From the NCBI GenBank assembly GCA_026874595.1, contig CM049321.1, positions 45,751,797 through 45,815,796 of the forward strand: a stretch of DNA of 64,000 nucleotides. The letters run 5' to 3'. This DNA is from Sipunculus nudus. Lineage: Eukaryota; Annelida; Sipuncula; Golfingiida; Sipunculidae. Of the stretch, positions 12,254-24,704 are shown one piece after another (within the stretch, counting starts at the first letter, position 1; every line of letters starts with the position of its first letter). The notes under the pieces were generated by a model. The model saw nothing but the letters and a program-made list of their open reading frames with translations, did not search any database and was not told where the DNA came from. The translations under genes were made by a program, and so were the position numbers.

Positions 12254-12729
12254 GAGAGCATATCAGCTTAGTTTTTCTGGAAAAACTCATTTTGTCAAAG
12301 AACACTTAAAAGAGAGATTCAGATATATGTGCACAGGCCCGTCACCAGCCGGTCATGCCAGTGGGTGCACTGGCTGTTTTGGTGGGGGCACAGTTATATT
12401 GTTATATATGAGTTTTCCCCTCCTGTCCCCTATGTATAAGTCACATCCACAAAATACTGACAATATATAAAGTGAAGCGTATAGGTTAAAAAATTCACAG
12501 TTTCATGGTTCATGTTCATACAGATGAATTATTTTGAATCCGCAAATGCTGTTTACACTTCAATGGAATCAACCAATTTTGTATACATGTGTAAAGAAAA
12601 AAAAGTATCAAATTGTTCGGGGACTTGAATGTATGTCACTTAATGTCTGTAAGGGGTAAGGATTCATGTCAATGCAGTAAAATATGCCTCACAAACGGTA
12701 GTACTAACTAAGTTGTGACAGCAGCAGCA
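12254..12729. other. Unassigned sequence
   Basis: Nothing recognised beyond low-complexity A runs near 12600. Confidence 0.3.
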
Positions 12730-15042
12730 TACAGAACCGCAGTTGCCATAGTATCCCCAGACAATTACCCCCCCCCCCCCCTTAAGAATAGCCCCCCCCC
12801 CCCCCACCCCATCTTTAGCAGCATATACTGACACTTAGCAAGCGACTATGGTTTCTTCCTTCTATCAACTTTAGAAACAATATTTTTCACCAGATATGGG
12901 GGCTAATATGTTGAATCTCTCTTGAGGAAAGAGCATTAATTTATTTACAGAAACAGGAAGGTAGGTGGCGTCACCTGTCTGGTTTTCATGAAATTTTTTC
13001 AGGATGGATAGACATGCCAAATTTTAAGACCAATACCTTGAACCACTTCATAGATAAGAGCAATTTTCACAAAAACCACTTTTACAGATGGACACCACTG
13101 CAAAACGATAGGAGATGGTGCCACCAGTCTTGAGAACAAGATGGAGGAGTCTAAGATCTATGAATATGCACAATTTCAGGCCAATAGTGCAAATCACTCA
13201 TCAGAAAAGAGAATTAATTTATGTTACGGAAACGGGAAGGAAGGTGGCGCAATCTTTCTGGTTTACGACAAAACTTTCCAAGATGGATGGACATGCCAAA
13301 CTTCAGACAAATCGCTTGAACCAATCCGGAGATATGAGCAATTTTCACCCAAAGCACACGTACAGATGGACGCCTTGCTAAAATGATTGTTGATGGCGCC
13401 ACAAGTCTTGAGTACAAAATCTAAGAGTCCAAGATCCATGGATATGCACAGTATTTATTTATTCTACAAAAACAGGAAGGTAGGTGGCGCCACCTGTATG
13501 GCGAAACTTTCCAAGATGAATGGACATATATAAGTCAAGTTTAAAACTCATATATCAAACCAAGCTGGAGTTATCATTAGGAAATGAATGTTTGGACAGG
13601 TAGCTCCGGTGACCTTTTACCTTTGACCTTGTAACCTAAAAATGGATAGGGGTCTTCCACTATTGGCAAGTGAACTATACGTGCAAGATAGAAGGTCTGA
13701 GATGAAAAGTTTGGCTGAAAATGCATCCACAATCTTTTCAAAAAAGTTTTGTCCTGTGACCTTGACCCTTGACTTCATCACCTCAGAATCAATGGGAGTC
13801 TTGTTTTATTGATGGGCCATATATAAGTCAAGTTTGATACCCATATATCATTCCAAGCTGGATTAATCATCAGAAAATGATTTTTTTATAGATGCCTCCT
13901 GTGATTTGCACCTTTGACATTGTGACCTAAATATGGATAGGGGTTTTCCTTTATTGGCAGGTGAACTTTATGTTCAAGATAAAAGGTCTGAAATGAAAAG
14001 ATGGCTGAAAATGCATCTACAATCTTTTCAAAGATGTGTGTCCTGTGACCTTGACTTTTGTCCTCATGACTTCAATAAATAGAGGTCTTGCTTTATTGAT
14101 TGGCCATATATGTCAAATTAGAAATCTATATATCAATCCAAGCTGGAATAATCATCCCGGAACTTAATTATTGGAAAGATGGCTCCTGTGTCCTTCACCT
14201 TTGACCTTGTGCCCTCAAAATGGACAGGGGTCCTCCTCTTTTGGCTGGTAAACTATATGTGCAAGATAAAAAGTCTGAGAAAAAAAAATTTGACTGAAAA
14301 TGCATCAACAATCTATTTAAAGATGTGTCCTGTGACCTTGACCTTTGACCTCGTGACCCCAGAAGCAATTGGGATCTTGCTTTTTTAATGTGACATATAT
14401 AAGTCAAGTTTGAAATCAATACATAAAAAAACTGGAATTATCATCCGGAAACTAATTTTTTGACAGATAGCTCCTGCGGCCTTGGCCTTTGACTTTGTGA
14501 CCCTAAAATTGATATGGATCATCCACTATTGGCAAGTGAGCTATATGTTCAAGATGGAAGATCTGAGATGAAAAGTTTGGCTTAAAATGCATCCACAATA
14601 TCTTAAAAGATGTGAGTCCAGTGACCTTGACCTTTGACCTCATGACTTTAGAACCTATAGGGTTCTTACTTAAGTGGTGGGCCATACATAAGACAGGTTA
14701 AAAATCCATTTGGCTATCAACACTAGAGATATAATAAGAGGTGTGAATTTCACCAAATATAGAAATACTAAAGGTCAAGGCCACTCACAAGGTGAAGGTC
14801 ATGACCTAAATTTAAATAGACCTCTTCCATAACCCATCTCACTACATGTTCAGAATATGAAAGAAATCTGTCCATTAGTTTTGACTTATAATGCTCACAG
14901 TACTGTCAAGTGGCAATTATGGGGGTATTAAATGGCATAAAAACAAGAAAAGGATAATAGGTGGCGCCACCAGTTTCCGGCATATTACAAGGCTATCCAA
15001 GCTCTTCGATCAACTTGAGTTTTTGACCAGTCCATGCAAGCA
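12730..15042 (-). mobile_element. T-family tandem-core element, copy T-1 (decayed)
   Basis: The reverse complement of T-2 (30257-31919). It opens with the inverted motif TATCCCCAGACA near 12750-12762, two C runs (12768-12780, 12792-12805) and the AGCAGCATATACTGACACTTAGCAA-like stretch seen mirrored at about 31800. It then carries 275-bp units with GGTGGCGCCACC (12957-13500) and eight ~144-bp units from 13560 to 14700. Phase markers are the TGACCTTTGACCT-type block near 13610, 13755, 13900, 14045, 14188, 14332, 14476 and 14620. The 5' head is missing beyond about 15042 and the CTAG end is eroded. Confidence 0.75.
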
Positions 15043-16384
15043 TTCTCCCATTTTCTATGCAAAATAAAAAATCACTTTATATCAGTACTTTGCCTCACAC
15101 AGTCAAACCAATAATGAACCAGTGACATGACTTGCAGTTGGCAACATAAATCAAAATGATCTGATGATTGTTCATTTATCACCACATTCATGCAAAATCA
15201 TGCAACAAAGTTCACTTGGTGTTGTTCTTGGCTGTTGTTATTCATGTCTACCTTATAAAGCAGTGTTCAAATATAGACCAAATTTTTCATTATCACAATT
15301 AATTGTCAACTATGATTTTTTTCATCATAGTTCTAAGACACTGAATAAACCTAAACATTTATAGTTTTCCCAGTTGCTTGAAAAATGATACTGAATTATG
15401 TAAATTGGTATAGGGATTTAATTTCATGGGGTACTTTTTCTGATTTAATAGAATATTAACTCCACATGCGCATGGTCCCACAAAGTTGTGGACACAATAT
15501 AGCGGACACTCAACACGTGGCAATCACGTCACAAATTACGTTATATGATTGGCCAATTGGTTACGCATGATTGACAGGTCGGGAGCATGAATTACGCCGT
15601 CCGTCAGTTACTACATGAAAGCTTATTAAGATACGCCTCCAGAGACAAAAGCCTGGAAACTAAACTAAACAGGTGCTATTCCTTCGAAATCTACGACAAA
15701 CACTCTTTACTATAGTGACCGCCGAACAGAGACAGCTCCAACTGAATGAAAACTGTACCGAGATTAACATCAAACGAGACACGTGTACTCTCTAACCACT
15801 AAACTGCTTTGAAATCAACATCAAATGAGACACGTGTGTTCTTTAACCAACGATCTCATGCTATAATACCTAAACAAGATACTCCATATTATGTACAATA
15901 AATTATCAAAACAACCATCCGGTTATATTCCCTACTAGAATATGCAATACAATAGCTAGTTCTCTGGTGACATAGTATATTCACGATTCGCAGTATCGAT
16001 CCATTACAAGCTATGTGAAGACATGCAATGCTGATCCATTACAGGTTATGTGAAAACATTATACAATACTGATCGATTACATGTGAAAAGATTATATAAC
16101 TCATATCTATATAAAATGTCTATCTTAACAGATATCGACAATATCTAATCCAGTTCAACACTCTGGTAACCTGCTTAAAAAGTCTGGCCCATGGTTAAAC
16201 TTGCCAGACACAGCCTGTATCTCAAATCTAAACTCTTGTAATACTAAAGTCATCTAATTACTCTCTTGTTCACGCACTTGACTATGCTAATACACTTGAG
16301 AGGTTTGTTGTATATGTTTGAATCGTAAATGGCCTACATGACAATTACATCTCGAATTTCTGAACTGCCCAAACTATTGCCAAA
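15043..16384. other. Unassigned region with CCAAT-type palindrome
   Basis: Near 15547-15560 the palindrome ATTGGCCAATTGG offers CCAAT boxes on both strands inside a short CpG-containing stretch (15470-15610). A small tandem array lies at 15995-16105. No coding frame was recognised. Confidence 0.3.
15995..16105. repeat. Short three-copy tandem array (~40 bp)
   Basis: GATCCATTACAAGCTATGTG recurs in diverged form at about 15998, 16032 and 16073 (GATCGATTACATGTG in the last). Each copy is followed by an A/T-rich spacer. Confidence 0.6.
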
Positions 16385-17160
16385 CACTTAGAGTAATTTC
16401 ATTCTCTAGCCAGTAATTTCCTGCTAGCATAAGCTATAAGATGCATCATCCCATCGTTTTCGTGCATAAGGATACTTCCGATTCCGACATCCGATGCGTC
16501 GCATTTGAGACAGAACCGTTTACTGAAATTGGAAAGCCACAGCATCAGGAATCAGCGAGCTTAGCTTAAAGTGAGCTGTACGCATTCCCATGGACCTCTT
16601 TCCAATCCAATCTGTCCTTTTAGTGTAAGGTTCGTTAGCGGAACCGCTATCTTAGCATATATAGGCACGAACTTCCGGAAATAACCGGTAAGGCTTAGAA
16701 AGGCTCGCAAGGCTTTCTTAGTTTTCGGCCGCCTGCATGTGGTCTGCATTTTCTTAAGGAGCCACGGGTTTGAAGCTAAGTAACCGGTACCGACAAGATG
16801 GCCCAAATATTCCAGACCTCGATATCCTACGAATGTTTTCGCTGGTTTAGCCGCCAGTTTGGCACGCTCTGGTCTAGCTAGCACTTCTCGGAATGTTCTA
16901 ACATGCTCGTCCCACGATTCAGTGTTATTAGCACGTCGTCTGTGCAGCAGATCACATTCAACATGTCGTTGAAAATCTTCCGCATCATGCGGGTAAATAT
17001 TGCCCCTGCTGCACTAATTCGAATGGCATTACCCTGAACTGGTAATGTCCGTCAGGCGTTTCCGGTTCTGGATCTGGATCGATTACTACCGACTGGTTTA
17101 ACTTACGGTAATCGATCACGAATCTGATCTTTCCGTCCGATTTCCGCAGCATAATGCAAA
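16385..17160 (-). pseudogene. Ty3/gypsy retroelement pol remnant (RT and RNase H)
   Basis: From 17160 downward the frame gives reverse-transcriptase signatures: KSDGKIRFVIDYRKLN, then TPDGHYQFRVMPF, then a degenerate catalytic box in which the expected Y-x-D-D reads CTDD. Next come the thumb/connection phrases EYLGHLVG and LRAFLSLTGYFRKF (16561-16884) and the RNase H start CDASDVGIGS (about 16490). Between DYRKLN and TPDGHYQF the segment that normally holds the first catalytic Asp is deleted. Frame changes occur near 17000 and 16890, and stops near 16561 and 16400. No LTRs, integrase or gag were found. It is a 5'- and 3'-truncated dead copy. Confidence 0.9.
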
Positions 17161-18350
17161 TTCTGATCCCTGTCCTAGGGTGTGGACAAGTGTTTTCAGG
17201 GAAACGCTATTGTCGAGCGTGTGTACCGGCTCAGGGTGTCGGGCGTGGGAGGGGTGTCCATTAGCTGCGGTATTGGATTTTTAATGAAAAAGTAAGTAAT
17301 ACTGAAGCAATTTGGATAGAAAATAAAAGAGAATAATAACGAATAAGAAACCAACAAAAATTAAAAATACTTTACTAAAAATCTATAAAACCTGCATGAA
17401 TTCTATTTGAGCGTTTAATAGCTGAGTAACACAGTGCCGTTCGTATAAATGGGAGAATCATATCTATCACTGTTATTTTGTTACTTTATTCATTTCTTAG
17501 ACACTGCAGTTCACTGGCATTTGAGGAAATAGTGAATTGCGAAACTGTGACGAGTTAAGAACTTATCTTTTTTTACAAATTGCAGAGTAGCCTTTATATC
17601 TAATGACAAACATACACTCATTCAATCAGGAAAAAGTGCGGGCATAACATGTCATGTCCCCACTGGTTGAAAAAATCCCACTGTCTCCCACATAATTGCG
17701 CCAGTCTTAAAGTTTTCCCTGAGAGACTGAAGACAATAAAACCAACTAACTGTAAGGCCATAAAAAAATATTTTTCTGTTGTTCTACGCTAGCATTTTCG
17801 TGGATAATTATGTTTTGTTACATCAGGCCCTTGACAATGTTGCTATACTGTGGTATGTCACAATTGTCCCTATATAAAAAAAAAATCTTAAAGATATGGA
17901 AATTGGACTCAATTTTGGGCTGATCATATACCATTTCCATATATATTATATAATTATAATATATTATATTTCATATTTTTTTGCATATTATTGGCAAGCT
18001 GGGAAAATTCCACGCTTCATGTCTTGCTCGTATCATATTTTTGTTCGTAACAAAAAAAATTGCATCGAGTACGTAGAAAAATATTTGTGCGTGTGGCCTG
18101 AGGCTAAGCCAATGGACATAACGTTGTTCCAGGTAAATATTTATGCAATGTGGTTTCTAAACGGTTTGGCCTAAGGGACTATATTAGACACTGAAACCAT
18201 TTGTACATTATAACTACAGTTATTTTGAATGGACGGGACGGGATTATCTTGGTCTCATATGGGTACATTCCGTTACATTTCGTCGTGTTCCAGGTCGCAA
18301 TGGCCCCAATCTGTCCGTACATTACAGTGTTGTAACGAGTGTCTGGTCAC
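17161..18350. other. Unassigned AT-rich sequence
   Basis: Upstream side of the gypsy remnant. Very AT-rich around 17890-18000. No gene, LTR or repeat boundary was recognised. It would be intronic if the exon at 18351-18641 belongs to a gene continuing this way. Confidence 0.3.
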
Positions 18351-18641
18351 CTTGCCGATAAATAGGTCTCTTGGGATATAACGATCATGAAATCGGCGCA
18401 CATGTTCCCTTTTAATGCCATGATCACGTTAATCATGGATCTTTCGGTCTTAGAACTGTAGCAGGGAGGCTGCAGTGGGCCTGTATCGGTGTCAACGTCG
18501 TCCTCTATGTCAACAAACCGTGTCAGTTCACCTTCCCTGCTACCGCTTCTATTCAGAACGGGCTTTAACTGTGCGCGAGACCCTGGATTTCCACCGTGAT
18601 AGACCACAGCGATGTGATTGTCCCCAGATCCGCACAAAATG
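18351..18641 (-). CDS. Putative internal exon of an unknown gene
   Basis: A frame of 97 codons reads through without a stop. It begins after a candidate acceptor (GAATCCCAG|C at 18642-18643) and ends at a candidate donor (CGGCAAG|GTGACC, GT at 18349-18350). Its 291 bp is divisible by three, and both edges fall in the same phase, as in a symmetric exon. The reading is unlike the AT-driven frames around it: LCGSGDNHIAVVYHGG, later ELTRFVDIEDDVDTDTG, then MINVIMALKGNMCADFM. The gene family is not recognised, and neighbouring exons were not identified in the window. Confidence 0.42.
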
Positions 18642-18824
18642 CTGGGATTCTAAATGTATTAACATCTCAGAAAATGTTGTAATATTTGTTATTTCCGCGA
18701 AATGTGTTGTGATATACGGACAAAATGGAATTGGAATGTAATATGTAATTTGAGAATTTAAGTTCATATAAAGGGGATGTGTTTTTGACATATCACAGCA
18801 CTTGAATCCCTGTAAACAGGATTC

Positions 18825-18968
18825 ATATGGTTTGTCAAGGTATATATAGCGATAATAGAGTATTCTGAAGCGGTTTCAGAACTGTAAATGGGTGTGAATA
18901 CGTGCCTCTTTTTAGAAAAGGGAGACGTTATACTTTATTTTCATTATTAATACCTTGACAAACCATAT
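18825..18968. mobile_element. 144-bp MITE with 19-bp perfect inverted repeats
   Basis: ATATGGTTTGTCAAGGTAT (18825-18843) is repeated exactly in inverted orientation at 18950-18968. If the outer TA on each side is taken as a duplicated target, the repeat begins TGGTTTGTCAAGG, which would suit a Tc1/mariner-type MITE. A transcribed hairpin is the alternative. Confidence 0.7.
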
Positions 18969-19360
18969 ATATCATGTGTTTAGGGATACAAGCGCTTGTG
19001 GACATTTTAACAAAATATGTCGTAAAACGTGATAATATGGTTTGACTTACACCGACAAAATAATTTTACCTCTTTGTCATGTTTACATAATCCTCATAAT
19101 CCTTGTAATCCAAAAATGTGCCCAAGGCTACTCGAGGTTACTGTGGTGCACAGCATTAATTTACAGCCTCATAGGCCTATAAACTAAGCTATAAGTGTAT
19201 AGGCCTATGCATTGTCTAAGGAAGCTGGAAAAGGGGAGAATTCATGAGAAAAAGAAATTTGATGTTTTAATTTTTAAGTACAACGTTAGTACAAACATTG
19301 AACTGTTTGTCTGTATCAAAACGATATGAATACTTTACAGCCCTTCTTTTGCATAATTTT
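18969..19360. other. Unassigned sequence
   Basis: Lies between the MITE and element P-A. Nothing recognised. Confidence 0.3.
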
Positions 19361-20804
19361 ATCCGCCAAAACAGAGTTTTGCGGATATGTTTCAGCCCAT
19401 CGCCGCCGCCGCCGCGTAGGTGTCCGGAGAACTCCTCGATCCGTAACCGCTGGGCGGAATTTTACGAAAACCGGGATTATGTTCGGGTCACATGTGAACT
19501 GCTGCGCACCGATTTTGTTTTGACCTCTGACCTTTCCTCTCTCCAGTGCGTCCGTCTGTGCGTCTGTTTTGACATTAACCCACATATCTCGGGAACCGTT
19601 TGACCGATCCGGAAAAAAAATTGCACAAATGTAGCCCTTGGATAGCTTTATAACATACATAAAGAATCGTGGCGCCACCTGCAACCATTTTTGCACAGCG
19701 TCCATGTGCTCATCTGCCTTGGAATAAAATCACTCATATCTTTGCATTGGTTGGACTTATCCACCTGAAATTTTGCATGTGTATGCATCTTGGACAGCTT
19801 TCTTGATTTTTTGACAGCCACGTGGCGCCACCTACATTCACGTTTACGCTGCAGACATCCAAGCTCATATCTCGGTAAACCTTTGACCGATTTGGCCAAA
19901 ATTTTGCATGTGTATAGATCTAACATAGCTCCTTATCATACGCAAAACTGGTAGCGCCACCTGCAACCATTTTGCACAGGGTCCGTCTGTTTGTCTGCCG
20001 TTGGATAAAATCACTCATATGTCGGCAGTGGTTTGACTTATCTGCCTAAAATTTTGCAGATTTAAACATCTTGGATAGCTTTCGGGATTTTATTACAGGT
20101 GACGCCAATTACATTCACATTTACGCTGCAGACATCCGGCTCATATCTCGGGAACCGTTTTGCCGATTGGGCCAAAATTTTGCATGTGTATAGATCTCAC
20201 ATCGCCTTTTATCATTCGCAAAACTTGTGGCGCCACCTGCAACCATTTTTGCACAGCGTCCGTCTGTTTGTCTGCCGGGGGATAAAATCACTCATATCTC
20301 GGCAGTGGTTTGACTTATCTGCCTAATATTTTGCAGGTTTATACATCTTGGATAGCTTTCTGGATTTTATGGCAGGTGGCGCCACTTACATTCACATTTA
20401 CGCTGCAGACATCCAAGCTCATATCTTGGGAACCGTTTGGCCGATTGGGCCAAAATTTTACATGTATATAAATCTCACATAGCTCTTAATCATATGCAAA
20501 ACTGGCGGTGCCACCTGCAACCATTTTTGCACAGCGTCCGTCTGTTTTTCTGCCGTGGGATAAAATCACTCATATCTTGGCTGTGGTTTTACTTTTTGCA
20601 TTTGTAGACAACTTTGATAGCTTTGCTTTCTGGATTTTGTGGTAGGTAACACAACCTACATACACATTTCGGCTGCAGACATCCATGCTAATATGCAACA
20701 CACCTCACTCTATTTCCCCTTGTTACTCAATCCATGCCTCACTTCACCCGTCTCACTCTGATTTCAGCGGATACACAGTCGCTTGTCGACTACCCGTATA
20801 CTAG
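19361..20804 (+). mobile_element. P-family rolling-circle-like element, copy P-A
   Basis: The head is a near-palindrome at 19361-19386 (ATCCGCC...TTGCGGAT) followed by a CCGCCGCCGCC stretch. The core has alternating units of about 130-155 bp, each marked by GTGGCGCCACC or a variant (19670, 19823, 19950, 20096, 20227, 20376, 20505, 20640). It shares phrases such as TGCAACCATTTTTGCACAG and ATAAAATCACTCATAT. The tail has an inverted head motif (GCGGATAC), a small hairpin (GTCGCTTGTCGAC) and ends CTAG (20801-20804) before T. No protein is encoded. At about 19660-19670 it is uninterrupted where copy P-B carries element S3. Confidence 0.8.
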
Positions 20805-21179
20805 TTTTTTTTCATCAAACACCATATATACGTATCCGAGAATCAATGACAATTGCCAAAAAAATTTTTCAACAATTTCTGCAACGTATAATATAACTGG
20901 TATAATCAGATACATTAGAAGCCTTTTCAATATATATAAAGGTAGATCGTGCCCAAGTATAGTTTCTTGGATAACAGGGAAGATTAATTTACGTTTTTCT
21001 AATCTTTCTAAGAGCCGGAGGTTTACTTGCCGGAGAAGTGTGGCGTTTATAAGTCTAACGATTCACGCTGAGACTACTTGATTTCCCGGAGAAATTTCCT
21101 CAAAGGGATACAAACATGTCTGCAATGTATAAGTGTCGTGTAAACATTTCAAAAATATAAATTTAATGCAATGATTATT
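20805..21179. other. Unassigned sequence
   Basis: No repeat or domain seen. A plus-strand frame of about 115 codons runs through it but has no recognisable feature. Confidence 0.3.
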
Positions 21180-21460
21180 CAGTGGCGGATCTAGGAAGGA
21201 GGGCCTCAACCCCCCCCCCCCCCCCAGAATGTGCTGTAGCGTTCTTTTTTTTAATTAAAATATAGTTAGTAGTTATATTGAATAATGAGGGTACTCTCCG
21301 TTGCTCGGTAGTCTGTTGTGGTGGAGGAAACCGGAGACCCTGGAGATACCACCAGCCTTGGAAGGTCAACTGCAACCCACTCTCATAGCCACTCCGAGGA
21401 TCGAACCCGGGTCGCCAGCGGAGAGAGCCTAGCGGTTTACCCTTCAACTGTTTCTCATTT
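21180..21460 (-). mobile_element. tRNA-derived SINE, minus strand
   Basis: On the minus strand GGGTTCGATCC (21398-21408) is a perfect polymerase III B box. It is preceded by an A-box-like stretch (CAGTTGAAGGGTAAACCGC, about 21430-21450). The body runs to a CAGTGGCGGATCTAGG phrase and a 16-nt C run (21210-21225) on the plus strand. Boundaries are approximate, and the CAGTGGCGGATC part may belong to a separate element. Confidence 0.5.
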
Positions 21461-21948
21461 TATCAATTTCTTATTTGATTTTTTTTATTCAACAGAAATT
21501 AAATTATTACGTTAATAGACATGTTGAAACATTTCAGTTAAAGCCCCCCCCCCCCCAGGTTACATAATTACATTTTACAAAGGCATTTTACAGATTAGTT
21601 AAGAAGTAGAAAATCATCTATATTCTGTCAAATGTGCCTCAAAATGTCCTCTTTACATTGTATATAATAAACAAATCACAATATGGTAGGAGGACACGCC
21701 ACTTTACCTGTAATAAAGTTTTAAAAACATGGCTCTACTTGTTATGCTTAGGTGATATAAAATATTTTCATAAGCTTAATAAATTATGTAATAATAACAT
21801 GTATGACAATGTTATACCATATGATTAATATGATATGCAGGTATGTAATAGTTGTAAGAGTTACATCTACATGTATGATTTAAGCCAGTTTCCCACCCAA
21901 AACTTAAAATGCACAACAAAGTAATTTTCATAAACCGCAAACCCTAAA
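21461..21948. other. Unassigned sequence
   Basis: Contains a 13-nt C run at 21544-21556. No gene recognised. Confidence 0.3.
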
Positions 21949-24704
21949 CAAGGGACCCATGGGTCACGTCGCTCAGCTGAATTTTGGAAAATATTAGTAA
22001 CTGCAAAATATTTTTATTTCTTTTGGTTTTTCATGTATATTACCATTTGAAAAGCTAAGAGAAAATGGCCCTGCTGAAATGGACCTCTGTAAATTATAGA
22101 ATAATGGACATGAGCTAAAGCCTATGCACTGTGTAATAAATGAAATTTTTGGCCTGAAACCATTTAGTGATACACCTAGGGAAAAAATGGGCCTACGGTA
22201 AGTGTTATACAAAAGGTACATTTCATAAACAAATAATGTGTGAAGGTAATTAAATTTTGAAAAGTTAAATATAAGGCCATAATAGTTAAAAAATAATCCC
22301 ACAAAGTTTGACCAATATTCCTGATTTTAAAACTAAGTTTAACAGTGTTATTCACACCTAGGTTCGGCCAACTTTAAGAGATATGAATGAAATGCTACAA
22401 AGTATTTATATCTTCTTAAATCTTGTTAAATCTATCTTAAATCTATCTCATTTGAATATTAGGATTAAATTCCTGAACAATTTTTTCTTAAAAAAAATCA
22501 AAATTGTCCAAGTCTCAGCAAAAAGAATTTATTTAACGTTAAAATTACAAGATTCGTCTTGTTTATTAGTCCTGTGTATTGAAGGGGTGGGTGGAGGGAG
22601 GGGTCTCTGTTGAAACTGCTCGTTGCTGGAAAAAAGTGAAATTATAAGATTAATCTTGTTTATAGTACAGGTCTGTCAACAGAATGGGGAGGGGGGGGGG
22701 GGGGGGGAGAGAAAGGCTCCCTTTGGTATTAACTGCAGACAGCTCAACAAGAGTGAGGGCTTGCCCCAGTGATGGGATTACATAACATTAAGGGAGCATA
22801 TAGCGATGCACTGAATGACCTACAGTGACCAAAGTGGACTGCTTGACAATGTAAGGTAATACAACAAGAGCCTCCAAAAAAATTCAATAACTAGCCTAAT
22901 TTTGCAGCTTTTATTTTGAAATTTCAGATTTTATCAGATTAAATCCTTATGTGTACATGCTGTGAAAATTTAATCCAGAGTACATACAGGAAAAAAATGT
23001 GCCAAAATTTAAAGTACTGATTTTATATTTATGCTAATAACTTAAAACGAGGGCTGAATGACCTGGGGGGGGGGGGGGGGGGGGAGTTGCAACACCTATA
23101 TTATATTAATATAGAATACGGAATAAAATTCAATGGTGCTTACAGGTACTGGTGGGAGTTACAGCACCTCTGCATATACATAAAGGATAAAATTTAATTT
23201 AAAAGAAATTATTTTTAAATATTTAAAAAAGGCAGAGAGATGGAAAACAAAGCAAATAACTTTTATTTCCATTCTACTGAGACAGGAAAATAATGAACAA
23301 ATATTTGCATATGATCCTATTTTTTCTTTTGTTAAGTCATAGTTTTTAAGTTTATAAATTTACTATATATTTGCAGTATATCATATATATCTGAATATTT
23401 GAATTGATTCACAAAGCTAAATTTCATAAACATTTATACTTTATTTAGTCAGGTAACATCAAATTATGTACACAGATATATATATATTTTTATAAAATAT
23501 ATTTTTCAATTTTGCAAAGCAATAATATATATGAAAATAATACTCCAGATTTCACAATTTAAATTGCACCTTTATTTATCCATGATTTGCTTCATATATT
23601 ATCAAATTATGCCTACTGATGGGTTAAATTATATTTTGTTTAATTATTTAAAAGGAAATAATTTCTTAAAAATGCTATATCAGATCAACGTGGAATCTCT
23701 TGGATTACTTCTTGAATTAATATTTCAAGAAAAGTTGTGCACATTTGATCAAAAACAGCTTTACATTTAAAGAAATACAAGAACAAACCATGTATTGCAA
23801 TATAATTGGTAAGGGGGGGGGGGGGGAACTGGGGCGGGGGATGTTAGGGTAGGGCCCATGAGAATAAGTGTATGTTTATTACAGCAGGGCCGTTCTGCCA
23901 GTGCTGCATCACTAATAAGGTTACTGAGGCAAGGCTGTAGTGAGCAAAAGTGGGGTCTTGGATGAACAAAAAGCAAATACATTAGAGCATCTGAAAAACT
24001 TCAATAATTAGAATAATTTTTAAGCTTTTATTTTCAAATGTCATAATTCAACAGATTAAACCCACATATATCCAAGCTGCGAAAAATAAATTAAATATAC
24101 TTACGAGAAAATAACGTGCCATGGTCAAATTTGGGCAAAATTTAAGGTACCAATTTTATATTTTTGCTAATATTTTAAAAAAGTTAAAAGATTTTTTATC
24201 TAATTTTGGGTATACAATTAAACTTTGATTAGTTAAAGTTATATTACTGAAAAAAAAATTCTAGTTTTAACATTTTTTGGTGTTAAGTAACCAAATATTG
24301 TTCCTGTTTTTTTACAAAGTGCAATATGTTTTGGCCCATAACTTTTTTAAATAATATAATACAGACCTAATTTTTGGCATGTATATAGGAACTATATAGA
24401 CAAATATTTAGGGTAAATATGAGGAAAAACAGATGAGTGGTTTTGATATTAGGCAGTCCTGAAGTGTGAAAATAGATTTTTAATAAAAAATTGAGGTTTT
24501 TCCTTAATTTCTCAAAGGAACGAAGTCACAAAGACCCAGTATTTGGCTTGGTAGGAGATCTTGGGGACATCTAATATTATGCTGAATTTTGGATTCCTAG
24601 GTCTTACGGTTTCAAAACGTGCCACATCTAGGGACGGACGGACGGACGATGGACAATGGACCACGACTATAGCACAGATGACTTACAGTCACCTGAGCTA
24701 AAAA
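21949..24704 (+). mobile_element. S-family element, copy S2
   Basis: The left end has the near-palindrome GGACCCATGGGTCA followed by GCTCAGCTGA (21952-21980). The right end has GGACGGACGGACGATGG, then CAGATGACTTACAGTCACCTG and GAGCTAAAAA (to 24704). These match S3 and S4. Its interior differs: two related blocks about 1.12 kb apart (22865-23050 and 23985-24180) share GAGC(A/C)TC, the GCTTTTATTTT phrase and GCCAAAATTTAA-type motifs. G runs stand at 22691-22707, 23065-23084 and 23813-23826. No protein is encoded. Confidence 0.75.
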
